Assembly: GCA_964481385.1 (NCBI GenBank)
Contig: CAYZTN010000003.1
Location: 1 to 45,193 of the forward strand
Length of the DNA: 45,193 bases
Reading direction: 5' to 3'
Source of the DNA: UMGS1649 sp964481385
Lineage (GTDB): Bacteria; Bacillota; Clostridia; TANB77; CAG-465
Part shown: positions 8,344-17,587 of the stretch, one piece after another
Position numbering within the stretch: the first letter of the stretch is position 1
Layout: each line of letters opens with the position of its first letter
The notes under the pieces: model-generated
The model's database searches: none
What the model was told of the DNA's origin: nothing
Seen by the model: only the letters and a program-made list of their open reading frames with translations
Translations under genes and position numbers: made by a program

Positions 8344-10518
8344 TTGGCTTTTGCGAGTGTAAAACATAAAAAAAGAGTGTTTATTTTGTTAGCCATAGCT
8401 ATTTTGGGCTTTCTTTTGGTAATAGGTAGACTTTTCTATGTTCAAATAATAAAAGGAGACTATTATCAAGAGTTGGCATATAAACAGCAAACAAAGGCGA
8501 GGGAAGTGGAAGCTAGCCGTGGTACTATATATGACTCTAAAGGTAACACTTTAGCTATAAGTGTGTCTTCAAATACTTTAACTATTGCGCCTACAAATCT
8601 TGCTGATGAGGATAAACAAAGTATTGCTGAAAATATTGCTAAGATTTTGGAACTGGACACAGATTCAGTGCTTGCTAAGTTAAATAAAAAAGTTTCTCTT
8701 GTAACAATAGCAAGTAATATACAAAAAGAAAAAGCAGTAAAACTTTCAGAGTATATTGCAGAAAATGAACTAAAAGGTGTGTATCTTGACGAATCTACTA
8801 CTCGTGCTTATCCATACGGTGCATTACTTTCTCAAGTTTTGGGCTTTACTGGTGTAGATAATCAGGGTCTGTTTGGCCTAGAGGTTGAATATGAAGATGA
8901 ACTATCTGGTGTTCCTGGTAAAATAGTGGGAAGCATAGATGGTGGTGGAAATGAAACGCCATATGATGAGGAAGAATATGTTGCGCCACAAAATGGTTAT
9001 GATTTAACCCTTACAATAGATGCTACAGTTCAGTCTATTGTAGAGAAAAACCTTGAAAAAGCTGTAATAGAAAATATTGCAGATTTTGGAACTTGCGTAA
9101 TAGTTAGACCATCTACTGGAGAAGTGCTTGCTATGGCCTCATACCCAGATTATGACCCGAACAATCCCTTTGAAGCACAAGACGCAGAAATAGTTGCTAA
9201 GTGGGACGAAATGACAACGAAAGAAAAAAATACATATTTAAACAATATGTGGCGTAACAAATGCATACAAGATACATATGAGCCGGGCTCAATATTTAAA
9301 GTAGTAACAGCTTGTACAGCATTAGAGGAAGGTGTGTCAGATACAGAGTCTAAAGTATATAACTGTAGTGGATATATGACGGTTTTAGGACAAAGAATAA
9401 AATGTTGGAGATATCCACGTACTCATGAAAGTGAGAGCTTGCGTGACGGAATTGTAGACTCATGTAACCCAACTCTTATGCAAGTTGCAGCAAGAGTTGG
9501 TGTGCAGACGTATTGTGACTATTTAGAAGCCTTAAATCTATATTCTACTACTGGAATAGATTTACCAGGAGAAGCGTCCGCACAAGCGTATAAAAAGTCC
9601 AACATGACAGAGCTAGATTTGGCTACTACATCATTTGGGCAAAACATTTCGACTAGTACGCTTCAAAATGCAATGATTTATGCAGCAATAGCAAACGGCG
9701 GATACTTAATGCAACCATATGTTGTAAAAGAAATAAAGACACAAGATGGAAATATAGTTGAGACTACTGAGCCTAAGGTGCTAAAGCAGGTTTATTCAAA
9801 AGATACAACAACTAAAATGATGAGCATGTTATATGATACAGTAAACAATGGAACTAGTAAAGCTGCACAAGCAACAGGATATGTTATTGCAGGAAAAACT
9901 GGTACAGCAGAAGAAGATAGAGTACTAAATACGTACATGGCTTCTTTTGCAGGAATTGCACCATATAACGATCCTGAAATTGCAATAGTAATATCTATAT
10001 ATAACCCAACAAGTTCGCAAGGACATATGGGAGGCGTTGTAGCAGCTCCAGTTGGTGGCACTATAATAGAAGAAGTATTAAGATATATGGACGTAGATCC
10101 AAACTACTCAATAGAAGAAAACGCTGAAGAAGAAATGATTGTGCCAAATTTAATAGGTTTAACATACAAAGCAGCAAAAGAAAAATTAAGCGAACTTAAC
10201 TTTAAAGTAGCTTGCGATAATGCTATTGCAGAAGATAAAATAATACAAGACCAAGTGCCAAAGTCAGGTGCAAGTATGACAAAAGGTGCAACAGTTAGAG
10301 TGTACGAAGACGCTACAGCTGCAAAAGCTACTACTATGGTACCAGATTTAAGAGGCTATTCTGTATCACGTGCAACAAGTATTGCAAGAAACTCAGGATT
10401 AAATATACGAGTAGTGGGAAGCGGTAGTGCGGTAATCCAGTACCCAAGTGCAGGCGAAGTTGTTACAAAAGGCTCAATAATTACAGTGAAATTTGCAGAT
10501 ACAACCGACTTGCATTAG
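8344..10518 (+). CDS. SpoVD/PBP2B-type transpeptidase with two PASTA domains
   Basis: Class B penicillin-binding protein that crosslinks septal or spore-cortex peptidoglycan with the SEDS partner encoded downstream, 724 aa. It has an N-terminal membrane helix (about 13-35), a dimerisation domain, and a transpeptidase with S316-I-F-K319, S373-C-N375 and K518-T-G520. Two PASTA repeats follow (MIVPNLIGLTYKAA and TMVPDLRGYSVSRA onward). I chose TTG 8344, seven bases after GGGAGG; the upstream GTG has no ribosome binding site. Dual PASTA domains favour the SpoVD/PBP2x group; vegetative versus sporulation role cannot be settled here. Confidence 0.92.
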   Translation: MAFASVKHKKRVFILLAIAILGFLLVIGRLFYVQIIKGDYYQELAYKQQTKAREVEASRGTIYDSKGNTLAISVSSNTLTIAPTNLADEDKQSIAENIAKILELDTDSVLAKLNKKVSLVTIASNIQKEKAVKLSEYIAENELKGVYLDESTTRAYPYGALLSQVLGFTGVDNQGLFGLEVEYEDELSGVPGKIVGSIDGGGNETPYDEEEYVAPQNGYDLTLTIDATVQSIVEKNLEKAVIENIADFGTCVIVRPSTGEVLAMASYPDYDPNNPFEAQDAEIVAKWDEMTTKEKNTYLNNMWRNKCIQDTYEPGSIFKVVTACTALEEGVSDTESKVYNCSGYMTVLGQRIKCWRYPRTHESESLRDGIVDSCNPTLMQVAARVGVQTYCDYLEALNLYSTTGIDLPGEASAQAYKKSNMTELDLATTSFGQNISTSTLQNAMIYAAIANGGYLMQPYVVKEIKTQDGNIVETTEPKVLKQVYSKDTTTKMMSMLYDTVNNGTSKAAQATGYVIAGKTGTAEEDRVLNTYMASFAGIAPYNDPEIAIVISIYNPTSSQGHMGGVVAAPVGGTIIEEVLRYMDVDPNYSIEENAEEEMIVPNLIGLTYKAAKEKLSELNFKVACDNAIAEDKIIQDQVPKSGASMTKGATVRVYEDATAAKATTMVPDLRGYSVSRATSIARNSGLNIRVVGSGSAVIQYPSAGEVVTKGSIITVKFADTTDLH

Positions 10519-10520
10519 TG

Positions 10521-10529
10521 TGGTATAAT
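10521..10529 (+). promoter_or_regulatory. Possible extended -10 promoter upstream of murE
   Basis: TGGTATAAT (TGn-TATAAT) directly after the PBP stop; no good -35. A transcript from here would begin just before the 39-bp palindrome and run into murE. Confidence 0.4.
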
Positions 10530-10542
10530 ATTAGTGCCATTG

Positions 10543-10650
10543 AGTGTCATGGTGTCATTGGGGACGTTTCTATTTGACACTATTTATCTATTAAATAGAA
10601 ACTATATGCTTAGTGTCAAATAGAAACGTCCCCAATGACACCATGACACT
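10543..10650. repeat. REP/BIME-like palindrome A, 39-bp perfect arms
   Basis: Arms 10543-10581 and 10612-10650 are exact reverse complements around a 30-base centre. Each arm contains the shared unit GTGTCATTGGGGACG followed by TTTCTATTTGACACT and is itself bounded by AGTGTCA/TGACACT. The same unit recurs at 15434-15505 and 33828-33934. This resembles REP sequences mobilised by Y1 REP-associated transposases; no transposase is present. Confidence 0.85.
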
Positions 10651-10718
10651 GATGAAACCAATGAACATCAAATGTGTATGTTTTGAAAATTCAAAGCAAG
10701 ATTTTAGGAGGAAAATAT

Positions 10719-12206
10719 ATGTTATTACAATATTTATTAGAAGGTATAGAGTGTGAAACCCATGGTAATACAAATGTAGAAATTAAAAAAATTGAATACA
10801 ATTCAGAAAAAATTGATGCGGGAGATGTTTTCGTTGCAATTAAAGGATTTGAAACAGATGGACATAAATATATAAAGGACGTAGTAGCAAAAGGAGCTGT
10901 AGCTGTAATTGGTGCAGAAGAAGAAAAAGAATATATCAAGAGTTTGAATTTAGATGAAAAGACTGTTGTTGTATTTGTTAAAGATACGAGATGTACATTA
11001 GCAGAGATTGCAGCAAAATATTATGATTTCCCTGCAAGAAAGCTAAAGCTTATAGGAATAACTGGAACAAAAGGTAAAACTACAACAGCGTATATGATAA
11101 GAGATATTCTTAGTGCTGCAAAAAAGCCTTGTGGTCTTATTGGAACTGTGGCAATTGAGTACGGCACTGTATGTATTGAAGCAACGCGTACATCACCAGA
11201 ATCCCTTGATTTGCAAAAAGTGTTAAAAGATATGGTAGACGCCGAAATGGAATATGCGGTAATGGAAGTGTCTTCGCATGCTTTAGAGCTAGAGAGAGTT
11301 CATGGTATTAAATTTGATATAGCGGTATTTACAAACTTATCTCATGACCATTTGGACTTTCATAAAACTATGGAAAATTATCTTGCAGCAAAAGCTAAAA
11401 TATTCAAGCAATGTGTTTTTGGAATAATAAACGCAGACGATTTGTATACAACTAAATTATTAAAACAGATTGACTGCAAATATGCAAAGTATGGTATAGA
11501 TAATGAAGCAAATGTTACTGCTACGGATATTAGAATAAATAATAACTATGTAGATTTTAAAATGTATATAAATAAACAGTTACAAACAATTACAGTTGGA
11601 ATCCCAGGAAAATATACAGTGTATAATGCACTTGCAGCTATTGCTGTAACAAGCATGCTTGGTGCACAGATGGAAGATATACTTACAGCATTAGCCAGTG
11701 TAAAAGTACCTGGAAGAAGTGAAGTAGTGGATATAGAAAAAAGCTTTGCAGTAATAATAGACTACGCGCACACTCCAGCAAGCTTAGAAGCTATAATCCA
11801 AAATACTAAAAAATACATAAAAGGTAGAGTTATAACAGTATTTGGTTGCGGCGGAAATAGGGATAAAGAAAAAAGATATGAAATGGGAAAAATATCTGGA
11901 ACTTATTCAGATTTTACAATAATTACAACAGATAACCCAAGAGATGAAGAGCCAAAAGATATAGCTTCTGAAATAGAAAGAGGAATAAAGGACACTCGTG
12001 GACTTCATAAAGTAATATTAGATAGAGAAGAGGCAATTAGATTTGCTTTAAGAATTGCTTGGAAAAACGATACAATAATAATTGCTGGAAAAGGACATGA
12101 AACATACCAGGAATTAAAAAATGGGAAAAAAGAGCATATGGATGATAGAGAAACAGTAAAAAAGATCGCTGCCACTATGCCAGATAAAGATATAGTTAAA
12201 TTTTAA
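10719..12206 (+). CDS. murE: UDP-MurNAc-tripeptide synthetase MurE (meso-DAP type)
   Basis: Adds the third residue of the peptidoglycan stem peptide, 495 aa. The ATP-binding motif GTKGKTT is at 116-122. DNPR at 405-408 is the signature of meso-diaminopimelate-adding enzymes, so the wall is probably of DAP type. HDHLDFH and GKGHE are also present. ATG 10719 follows AGGAGG; the frame opens 15 codons earlier without a site. murF and murD, usually next in dcw clusters, are missing; mraY follows after 17 bp. Confidence 0.96.
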   Translation: MLLQYLLEGIECETHGNTNVEIKKIEYNSEKIDAGDVFVAIKGFETDGHKYIKDVVAKGAVAVIGAEEEKEYIKSLNLDEKTVVVFVKDTRCTLAEIAAKYYDFPARKLKLIGITGTKGKTTTAYMIRDILSAAKKPCGLIGTVAIEYGTVCIEATRTSPESLDLQKVLKDMVDAEMEYAVMEVSSHALELERVHGIKFDIAVFTNLSHDHLDFHKTMENYLAAKAKIFKQCVFGIINADDLYTTKLLKQIDCKYAKYGIDNEANVTATDIRINNNYVDFKMYINKQLQTITVGIPGKYTVYNALAAIAVTSMLGAQMEDILTALASVKVPGRSEVVDIEKSFAVIIDYAHTPASLEAIIQNTKKYIKGRVITVFGCGGNRDKEKRYEMGKISGTYSDFTIITTDNPRDEEPKDIASEIERGIKDTRGLHKVILDREEAIRFALRIAWKNDTIIIAGKGHETYQELKNGKKEHMDDRETVKKIAATMPDKDIVKF

Positions 12207-12223
12207 AGAGAGGAAACATACTT

Positions 12224-13177
12224 ATGAAATTACAAGTTTTGATGTGTTTAATATCATTTGTATCAACTATGTTATTGGCATTAATAATAATTCCAATACT
12301 TAGAAAATACAAAATAGGGCAAGTGGAAAGAAAGCTTGGGCCAGAAAGTCATTTGGCTAAGTCAGGCACACCGACAATGGGTGGTATAACTATGATTATA
12401 CCTATATGTATCATACTTTTTATATGCTCATTTAAATATCCAATATTAGTACTACCACTTGTTACAACTTTTGGTTTTGGAATTACTGGCTTTATTGATG
12501 ACAGAAAAAAACTTGTAGAGCACAGTACAGATGGAATAAGCGCAAAAATGAAGATGTTACTTTTGTTTGTAACAACTGCTGTGTTCATATTGTTATACTT
12601 TTTAGTATTTAATTTAAATACGGAAATGTTTTTGCCATTTGTATCAAAACCAGTTACTCTTAGTATTGGACTATTTGTATTATTTACTGCTTTTATTATG
12701 CTTGGAACAAGTAATGCAGTAAATTTAACAGATGGACTTGACGGCCTAGCAGCAGGAATAACTGCAATAGTTATGGCATTTTTTACAGTTGTTGCAGTAA
12801 AAAATAACGATACGCCAATGATAATATTAGGTGCTACGAGTGTAGGAAGTATACTAGCGTTTTTAGTATTTAATATAAAGCCAGCAAAAGTGTTTATGGG
12901 GGATACTGGTTCTCTTGCACTTGGTGGAATAGTTGCAAGTACTGCTATTGTTATGCAAATGCCAGTATATCTTGCCATACTTCTTTTAATACCAGTACTT
13001 GAAACGCTATCTGTGGTGTTACAAGTTGTATACTTTAAGTTAACAAAAGGAAAAAGATTGTTCAAAATGGCACCTTTGCATCACCATTTGGAGCTTAGTG
13101 GAATGAGTGAAGAAAAGGTTGTAATCCTATTTTGGACTATTACAGCGGTGCTTTGCGTTGTGTCATATTTAGTGTAA
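12224..13177 (+). CDS. mraY: Phospho-MurNAc-pentapeptide transferase MraY
   Basis: Polytopic membrane enzyme making lipid I from UDP-MurNAc-pentapeptide and undecaprenyl phosphate, 317 aa with about ten hydrophobic segments. Family motifs: GTPTMGG near residue 47, the aspartates in GFIDDRKK (about 90), NAVNLTDGLDGLAAG (about 165) and MGDTGSLALGG (about 225), and the HHHLELSG loop near the C-terminus. Starts at ATG 12224 with GAGAGG upstream; sits between murE and the SEDS gene. Confidence 0.97.
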   Translation: MKLQVLMCLISFVSTMLLALIIIPILRKYKIGQVERKLGPESHLAKSGTPTMGGITMIIPICIILFICSFKYPILVLPLVTTFGFGITGFIDDRKKLVEHSTDGISAKMKMLLLFVTTAVFILLYFLVFNLNTEMFLPFVSKPVTLSIGLFVLFTAFIMLGTSNAVNLTDGLDGLAAGITAIVMAFFTVVAVKNNDTPMIILGATSVGSILAFLVFNIKPAKVFMGDTGSLALGGIVASTAIVMQMPVYLAILLLIPVLETLSVVLQVVYFKLTKGKRLFKMAPLHHHLELSGMSEEKVVILFWTITAVLCVVSYLV

Positions 13178-13196
13178 TGGAGGAGGTTTGAATCCC

Positions 13197-14333
13197 ATGG
13201 CAATAAAAGAAGCAATTAAGAAAACACCAAAAAAGAATAATGGGAAAGAGTTAGATTTCATATTAGTTTTTGCTATAATAGTGCTTTTGTGCGTGGGGCT
13301 AATTGCTTTATCTTCTGCAAGTTCATATACGGCACTAATTGTGCAAGGTGATAGTAATTATTATTTTACTAGACAGCTAGCTTTTGCGGTAGTTGGAGCA
13401 ATTGCTATGTTCGTTATATCTAAGATAGATTATAGTATTTACGAAAAATATGGGTATGTAATATATGCGATAGCTTTGGCAGCGATGTTACTGGTATTTG
13501 TACCGGGATTAGGTTCTGAGGTAAAAGGTGCGAGACGTTGGATAGATCTTGGATTTATAAGCTTTCAACCATCAGAACTTATGAAACCAGCGCTGGCTAT
13601 TGGAATAGCTACATATATTAGTAAAAATCAAGATAAAACGAAAACGTTATTAGGTTATGTTGTACCTGCTTTAATGATAGGTGCAGTGTGTATTGTAATG
13701 TATTTTCAGTCACATTTAAGTGGTGCAATAATAATGGGAGTAATTGGTGCAGCTACAATATTTACAAGTGGCTTTAAACTTAAAACGCGAACAATAGTGA
13801 TAGCTATTATCGTGCTACTTACTGCTGTTTCATTATTCTTATTCACATCAGAATACAGAATGGAGAGAGTAAAAGCGTTTTTAAACCCAGAAGAAGATAT
13901 AACGGGAAGCAACTGGCAACCTACACAAAGTCTTTATGCAATTGGTTCAGGTGGACTTTTTGGAGTAGGCATAGGGCAGAGTAGGCAAAAGTACTTATGG
14001 CTTCCTGAGTCACAAAACGACTTTGTATTTTCAATATGGGCTGAAGAGTTTGGCTTTGTTGGAAGCTTGGCTGTGGTATTGTTATTTGTTTTGTTTATAT
14101 ATCGTGCGGTAGCTTTAATATTAAAGTCAAGAGACCTATTTTCAGTTATGATGGCAACAGGAATTATTTCAATGTTTGCTTTTCAGATGATAATGAATGT
14201 AGCTGTTGTAACAAAACTTATTCCAACGACAGGAATGCCACTACCATTTTTTAGTTATGGTGGAACTTCGCTTTTAATAAACTTGGCATCAGTTGGAATT
14301 GTTCTAAACGTTGCAAGGCAAAGGAGATATTAG
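13197..14333 (+). CDS. SEDS peptidoglycan polymerase FtsW/SpoVE
   Basis: Membrane glycosyltransferase that polymerises lipid II with the class B PBP encoded upstream, 378 aa with about ten membrane segments. SEDS hallmarks: GARRWIDLGFISFQPSELMK (about 110-130), SHLSGAIIM, WLPESQNDFVFSIWAEEFG and LPFFSYGGTSLLINLASVG. ATG 13197 lies 10 bases after GGAGG; TTG 13188 is too close to it. FtsW versus SpoVE cannot be separated from sequence alone; position in dcw fits either. Confidence 0.93.
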   Translation: MAIKEAIKKTPKKNNGKELDFILVFAIIVLLCVGLIALSSASSYTALIVQGDSNYYFTRQLAFAVVGAIAMFVISKIDYSIYEKYGYVIYAIALAAMLLVFVPGLGSEVKGARRWIDLGFISFQPSELMKPALAIGIATYISKNQDKTKTLLGYVVPALMIGAVCIVMYFQSHLSGAIIMGVIGAATIFTSGFKLKTRTIVIAIIVLLTAVSLFLFTSEYRMERVKAFLNPEEDITGSNWQPTQSLYAIGSGGLFGVGIGQSRQKYLWLPESQNDFVFSIWAEEFGFVGSLAVVLLFVLFIYRAVALILKSRDLFSVMMATGIISMFAFQMIMNVAVVTKLIPTTGMPLPFFSYGGTSLLINLASVGIVLNVARQRRY

Positions 14334-14334
14334 T

Positions 14335-15423
14335 ATGAGGGTAATAATTGCATGTGCTGGTTCAGGTGGTCATATAAACCCAGGAATTGCAATAGCAAAT
14401 ATAATTAAGGCACGTGAGCCAGATAGCAGTATTTTGTTTATTGGTACAAAGACTGGACTTGAAAATGAGCTTGTAAAAAAAGCGGGATATGATATAAAAA
14501 GTATAAGAGCAGGTAGACTTCATAGAAGTTTTACATTAGAGAATGTTAAAAACATGTATAATGCAGCACTAGGTATAACAGATAGCAAAAAAATAATAAA
14601 AGAGTTTAAGCCGGATATTGTTATTGGAACAGGTGGATATATTTGTGTGTCGGTAATGAAAGCGGCGGATATGTTAAAAGTGCCATATGTACTTCATGAG
14701 AGCAATGTATATCCTGGACTTTCTGTAAAATTAAATGCAAAACATGCAAGTAAAATACTTGTTGGATTTGATGAAACTAAAAAATACCTGCCAAATGCCA
14801 ATGTTGTGTATACAGGAACACCTGCAAAGTTTAACACTGACACAATAGATGCCTTGTCCAAAGCTAAATGCAAACAAGAACTAAAATTGGACGGCAAAAA
14901 AGTAGTTTTTGTAACTGGTGGAAGTCAAGGTGCCAAAAAACTAAACGAAACAGTTATTAAAATGATTAAAAAATATATGCCAAAAGACTTTTTTACAGTA
15001 ATTGCTGTAGGTCATGGAAATTTTGAAACTATAAAATCACAAGTTGGTAACGAGTATGATAAATATATTAAAGTAGAAAAATACATTTACGATATGGAAA
15101 AAATGTATAAAGCATCAGACCTTTTAATTACTCGAGCTGGTGCAATGACTGTGTTAGAACTAGAAATTGCAGCAAAACCAGCAATACTTATACCACTTCC
15201 AACAGCAGCTGAAAATCACCAATACTTTAATGCAAAGGTGTTGGAGAAAAATAACGCTGGGCTTGTAATAGAAGAAAAAGACTTAAACGAAGATGTACTG
15301 TATGAAAGAATAATGAGGTATATAACAAATGCAAGCTTGTTAAAAGAAATGGGAAAGAACGCAAGAAAGCTTGTTATAGAAAACGTTGAAGATAGAATAT
15401 ATAGCGAAATTAAAAATATATAA
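14335..15423 (+). CDS. murG: UDP-GlcNAc transferase MurG (lipid II synthesis)
   Basis: Peripheral membrane GT28 enzyme converting lipid I to lipid II, 362 aa. The N-terminal glycine-rich loop reads GSGGH (9-13) instead of the commoner GGTGGH. VIGTGGYICV, HESNVYPG, VTGGSQGAKKLNE and the C-terminal TRAGAMTVLELEIAAKPAILIPLPTA are conserved. ATG 14335 is one base after the ftsW stop with AAGGAG in front, so translational coupling is likely. It is followed by palindrome B. Confidence 0.95.
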   Translation: MRVIIACAGSGGHINPGIAIANIIKAREPDSSILFIGTKTGLENELVKKAGYDIKSIRAGRLHRSFTLENVKNMYNAALGITDSKKIIKEFKPDIVIGTGGYICVSVMKAADMLKVPYVLHESNVYPGLSVKLNAKHASKILVGFDETKKYLPNANVVYTGTPAKFNTDTIDALSKAKCKQELKLDGKKVVFVTGGSQGAKKLNETVIKMIKKYMPKDFFTVIAVGHGNFETIKSQVGNEYDKYIKVEKYIYDMEKMYKASDLLITRAGAMTVLELEIAAKPAILIPLPTAAENHQYFNAKVLEKNNAGLVIEEKDLNEDVLYERIMRYITNASLLKEMGKNARKLVIENVEDRIYSEIKNI

Positions 15424-15433
15424 TTGTTATTAT

Positions 15434-15505
15434 TAATGTCATTTGGGACGCTTCTGATTGACACTCGTTAAGCAGTGTCAATCAGAAGCGTCCCAAATGA
15501 CATTA
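15434..15505. repeat. REP/BIME-like palindrome B, 32-bp perfect arms
   Basis: Arms 15434-15465 and 15474-15505 are exact reverse complements around an 8-base loop. They share the AATGTCATTTGGGACG unit and the ATTGACACT end with palindromes A and C. It follows the murG stop by about ten bases, so it can also form a very stable 3' hairpin. Confidence 0.85.
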
Positions 15506-15576
15506 TGACACAAATACTACTTGAAAACTTATTTAATTTAGTATATACTCATATAAAATATAAGGGGTACATATTT

Positions 15577-16644
15577 ATGAGTAATATAATATATATTTTA
15601 AAAAGATTAAAAAGCATGGATAAAAAAGCCATGATGGAAAAAATAAATTCAATACATTCAAAGACTAAAATGTCTAAATTAAAAATATTTTTAGATATGC
15701 AAAAGTGTGCAACGCGTTATGGTGCTGGATATATGGATTATGATTTGTTTGAGATGTATAATTTAACTGATGAACAGAGGGATACTTATCTTACAAGAGG
15801 CAGAAACAACGCTTTTGTAGTAAAGTATTGCGATATGGACGTTCTTCATTATTTTACGAACAAAGACGAATTTAATACTACATTTAATAAATATATTAAA
15901 AGAGACTGGATAAAAGTAAATGGTATGCCTAAAGAAGATATTATAGCATTCTTTAAGAGACATAAGGTATTTATGGCAAAGCCAATTGATGGCGGTTGTG
16001 GAAAAGGAATAGAAAAGATAGATGTAGCAACTTATCCATCTTTAGATGAACTGTATGATTATTTAACTCAAGACGGAAATAACTTTGAACTAGAAGAAGT
16101 TATAGTTCAACATGAAAGTGTATCAAAGATATACCCTAATGCTATAAATACAGTAAGAATTGTTACAGTAGTTACTACAGATAAAGGTGAGTCTTTACTT
16201 GAGCTTCCTGAAGAGGAAAGAAAAAGTGCTACGCTTGAGCCACATATAATATGTGCATACTTTAGAATTGGCAATAACGGAAAATGTGTGGACAACTTTA
16301 ATAGCGGCGGAATGGTAGCACCTGTAGATGAAAAGACAGGTGTGGTATCTAAACTTGCAATAGATAAAGCAAAAAATGTATATGAAAAGCATCCGATGAC
16401 GGGTGAATATATTAAAGGTTTTAAATTCCCTTATTGGGAAGAAGCGCTTGAAATGTGTAAAAAAGCGTGCCTAGAGATTCCGGAAATGGGATACGCCGGC
16501 TGGGACGTAGCCTTTACTCCAAACGGGCCAGTGTTTGTTGAAGGCAATGAATTTCCTGGCCATGATATATATCAACTGCCTGTTCATACACCAGATAAAA
16601 TAGGGATGATGCCTAAATTTGATTTTATTAAAAAAGAAAAGTGA
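15577..16644 (+). CDS. Sugar-transfer-associated ATP-grasp protein
   Basis: 355 aa, resembling the ATPgrasp_ST family found in surface-polysaccharide loci. An N-terminal helical region (about 1-110) is followed by an ATP-grasp fold. Visible elements are FMAKPIDGGCGKGI (about 130), NTVRIVTV, FNSGGMVAPVD (about 245) and GYAGWDVAFTPNGPVFVEGN (about 310) with the metal-binding acid/Asn pair. Members probably ligate an amino acid or similar group to a sugar or lipid carrier; the substrate is unknown. ATG 15577 follows AAGGGG; the frame runs upstream into palindrome B, which is an artefact. Confidence 0.8.
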   Translation: MSNIIYILKRLKSMDKKAMMEKINSIHSKTKMSKLKIFLDMQKCATRYGAGYMDYDLFEMYNLTDEQRDTYLTRGRNNAFVVKYCDMDVLHYFTNKDEFNTTFNKYIKRDWIKVNGMPKEDIIAFFKRHKVFMAKPIDGGCGKGIEKIDVATYPSLDELYDYLTQDGNNFELEEVIVQHESVSKIYPNAINTVRIVTVVTTDKGESLLELPEEERKSATLEPHIICAYFRIGNNGKCVDNFNSGGMVAPVDEKTGVVSKLAIDKAKNVYEKHPMTGEYIKGFKFPYWEEALEMCKKACLEIPEMGYAGWDVAFTPNGPVFVEGNEFPGHDIYQLPVHTPDKIGMMPKFDFIKKEK

Positions 16645-16656
16645 AACTATGAATAA

Positions 16657-16697
16657 TAAAAATGGTAGTGAGGATGAGCTTCATTGCTATTTTTTGT
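16657..16697 (+). terminator. Terminator after the ATP-grasp gene
   Basis: AAAATGGTAGTGA pairs with TTCATTGCTATTTT, using several G-U pairs, around a loop near 16672-16679 and followed by T residues. Confidence 0.7.
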
Positions 16698-16709
16698 TGT
16701 TCATGACTA

Positions 16710-16737
16710 TTGAGTTATTTCTGTTTTGTGATATAAT
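16710..16737 (+). promoter_or_regulatory. ftsQ operon promoter
   Basis: TTGAGT (16710-16715), a 16-base spacer and TATAAT (16732-16737), with TGA before the -10. It lies after a terminator, so ftsQ onward is a separate transcription unit from murG. Confidence 0.7.
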
Positions 16738-16771
16738 AAAATAGATGAAAGGTATATATTAGGTGATTTTT

Positions 16772-17572
16772 ATGTCTGAAAAAGGACAACCTAAAAAACC
16801 TATAAAAAAGAAAAAAAAGTTAAGTAGAACACAGAAAAAATTTTTTAGAGGTACAATATATTTTGTTTTAATACTTTTTTTGCTTTCTTTGATATTTTTA
16901 ATAGGGTATGGTATATATTTTTTTAGAAATAATGAAATGTTTAATATAACTAGTGTTAAAGTGAATGAACTAAAGAATTATACTTCTGAAAAAATATTGG
17001 AAACGAGTGGTATAGAGCTATATACTAATATTTTCAAGCTGTCTAAAGCTGACGTAATAGAAAATATTAAGAGTTTGCCTTATGTGCAGAGTGTAAAAGT
17101 AACAAGAAAGCTTCCTGATGTTATAGAAATTACAGTGTCTGAAAGGGTGCAAAAGTATGTGGCATATGCTAAAGATAGTGGTCAATATGTAAGGCTTGAC
17201 TCTGATGGGTACGTGTTGGAGGTAGTCAATGTGTCTGAAATATCGGAAAGTTTAATTTTATTTGGACTAAACTTTGAAGATGTGATTGAGTTAGGATATA
17301 AATTGACGGATATAGAGCTAGAAAAAATTAAAAGCCTTGAAAGAGTTATGGAGATATATACTAGAAATTCAATACAGGCAAATATTACAAGCGTAGAGTT
17401 TAAAAACTCATATATATACTTAAATCTAAATGACAAATTGAGTGTAAAATTAAAAGATAATAGCAAGCTAGAATATAAAATTTCAGTGCTAAAAGAGATT
17501 TTAAATGAGATAGATGGAAAAACTGGTGAGTTGGATATGACTCAAAATAATCCAATTTACTCTGCAATATAG
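16772..17572 (+). CDS. ftsQ: Cell division protein FtsQ/DivIB
   Basis: Bitopic divisome protein, 266 aa. A very basic cytoplasmic tail (residues 1-26) precedes a single membrane helix (about 28-52) and a POTRA domain starting FNITSVKVNELKNYTSEKIL with LPYVQSVKVTRKLPDVIEITVSER, typical of FtsQ/DivIB. It scaffolds FtsL/DivIC at the septum. ATG 16772 follows AGGTGA; the frame opens at GTG 16763. First gene of a unit continuing into DUF881 and sbp, as in other Clostridia. Confidence 0.92.
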   Translation: MSEKGQPKKPIKKKKKLSRTQKKFFRGTIYFVLILFLLSLIFLIGYGIYFFRNNEMFNITSVKVNELKNYTSEKILETSGIELYTNIFKLSKADVIENIKSLPYVQSVKVTRKLPDVIEITVSERVQKYVAYAKDSGQYVRLDSDGYVLEVVNVSEISESLILFGLNFEDVIELGYKLTDIELEKIKSLERVMEIYTRNSIQANITSVEFKNSYIYLNLNDKLSVKLKDNSKLEYKISVLKEILNEIDGKTGELDMTQNNPIYSAI

Positions 17573-17587
17573 AAAGGAGAAAAGAAT

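Noticed and set aside
15475..15576. Upstream extension of the ATP-grasp reading frame, and a minus-strand ORF with the same first residues at 15216-15464
   Set aside because: Both arise because palindrome B is read on both strands; the true start at 15577 has a ribosome binding site.
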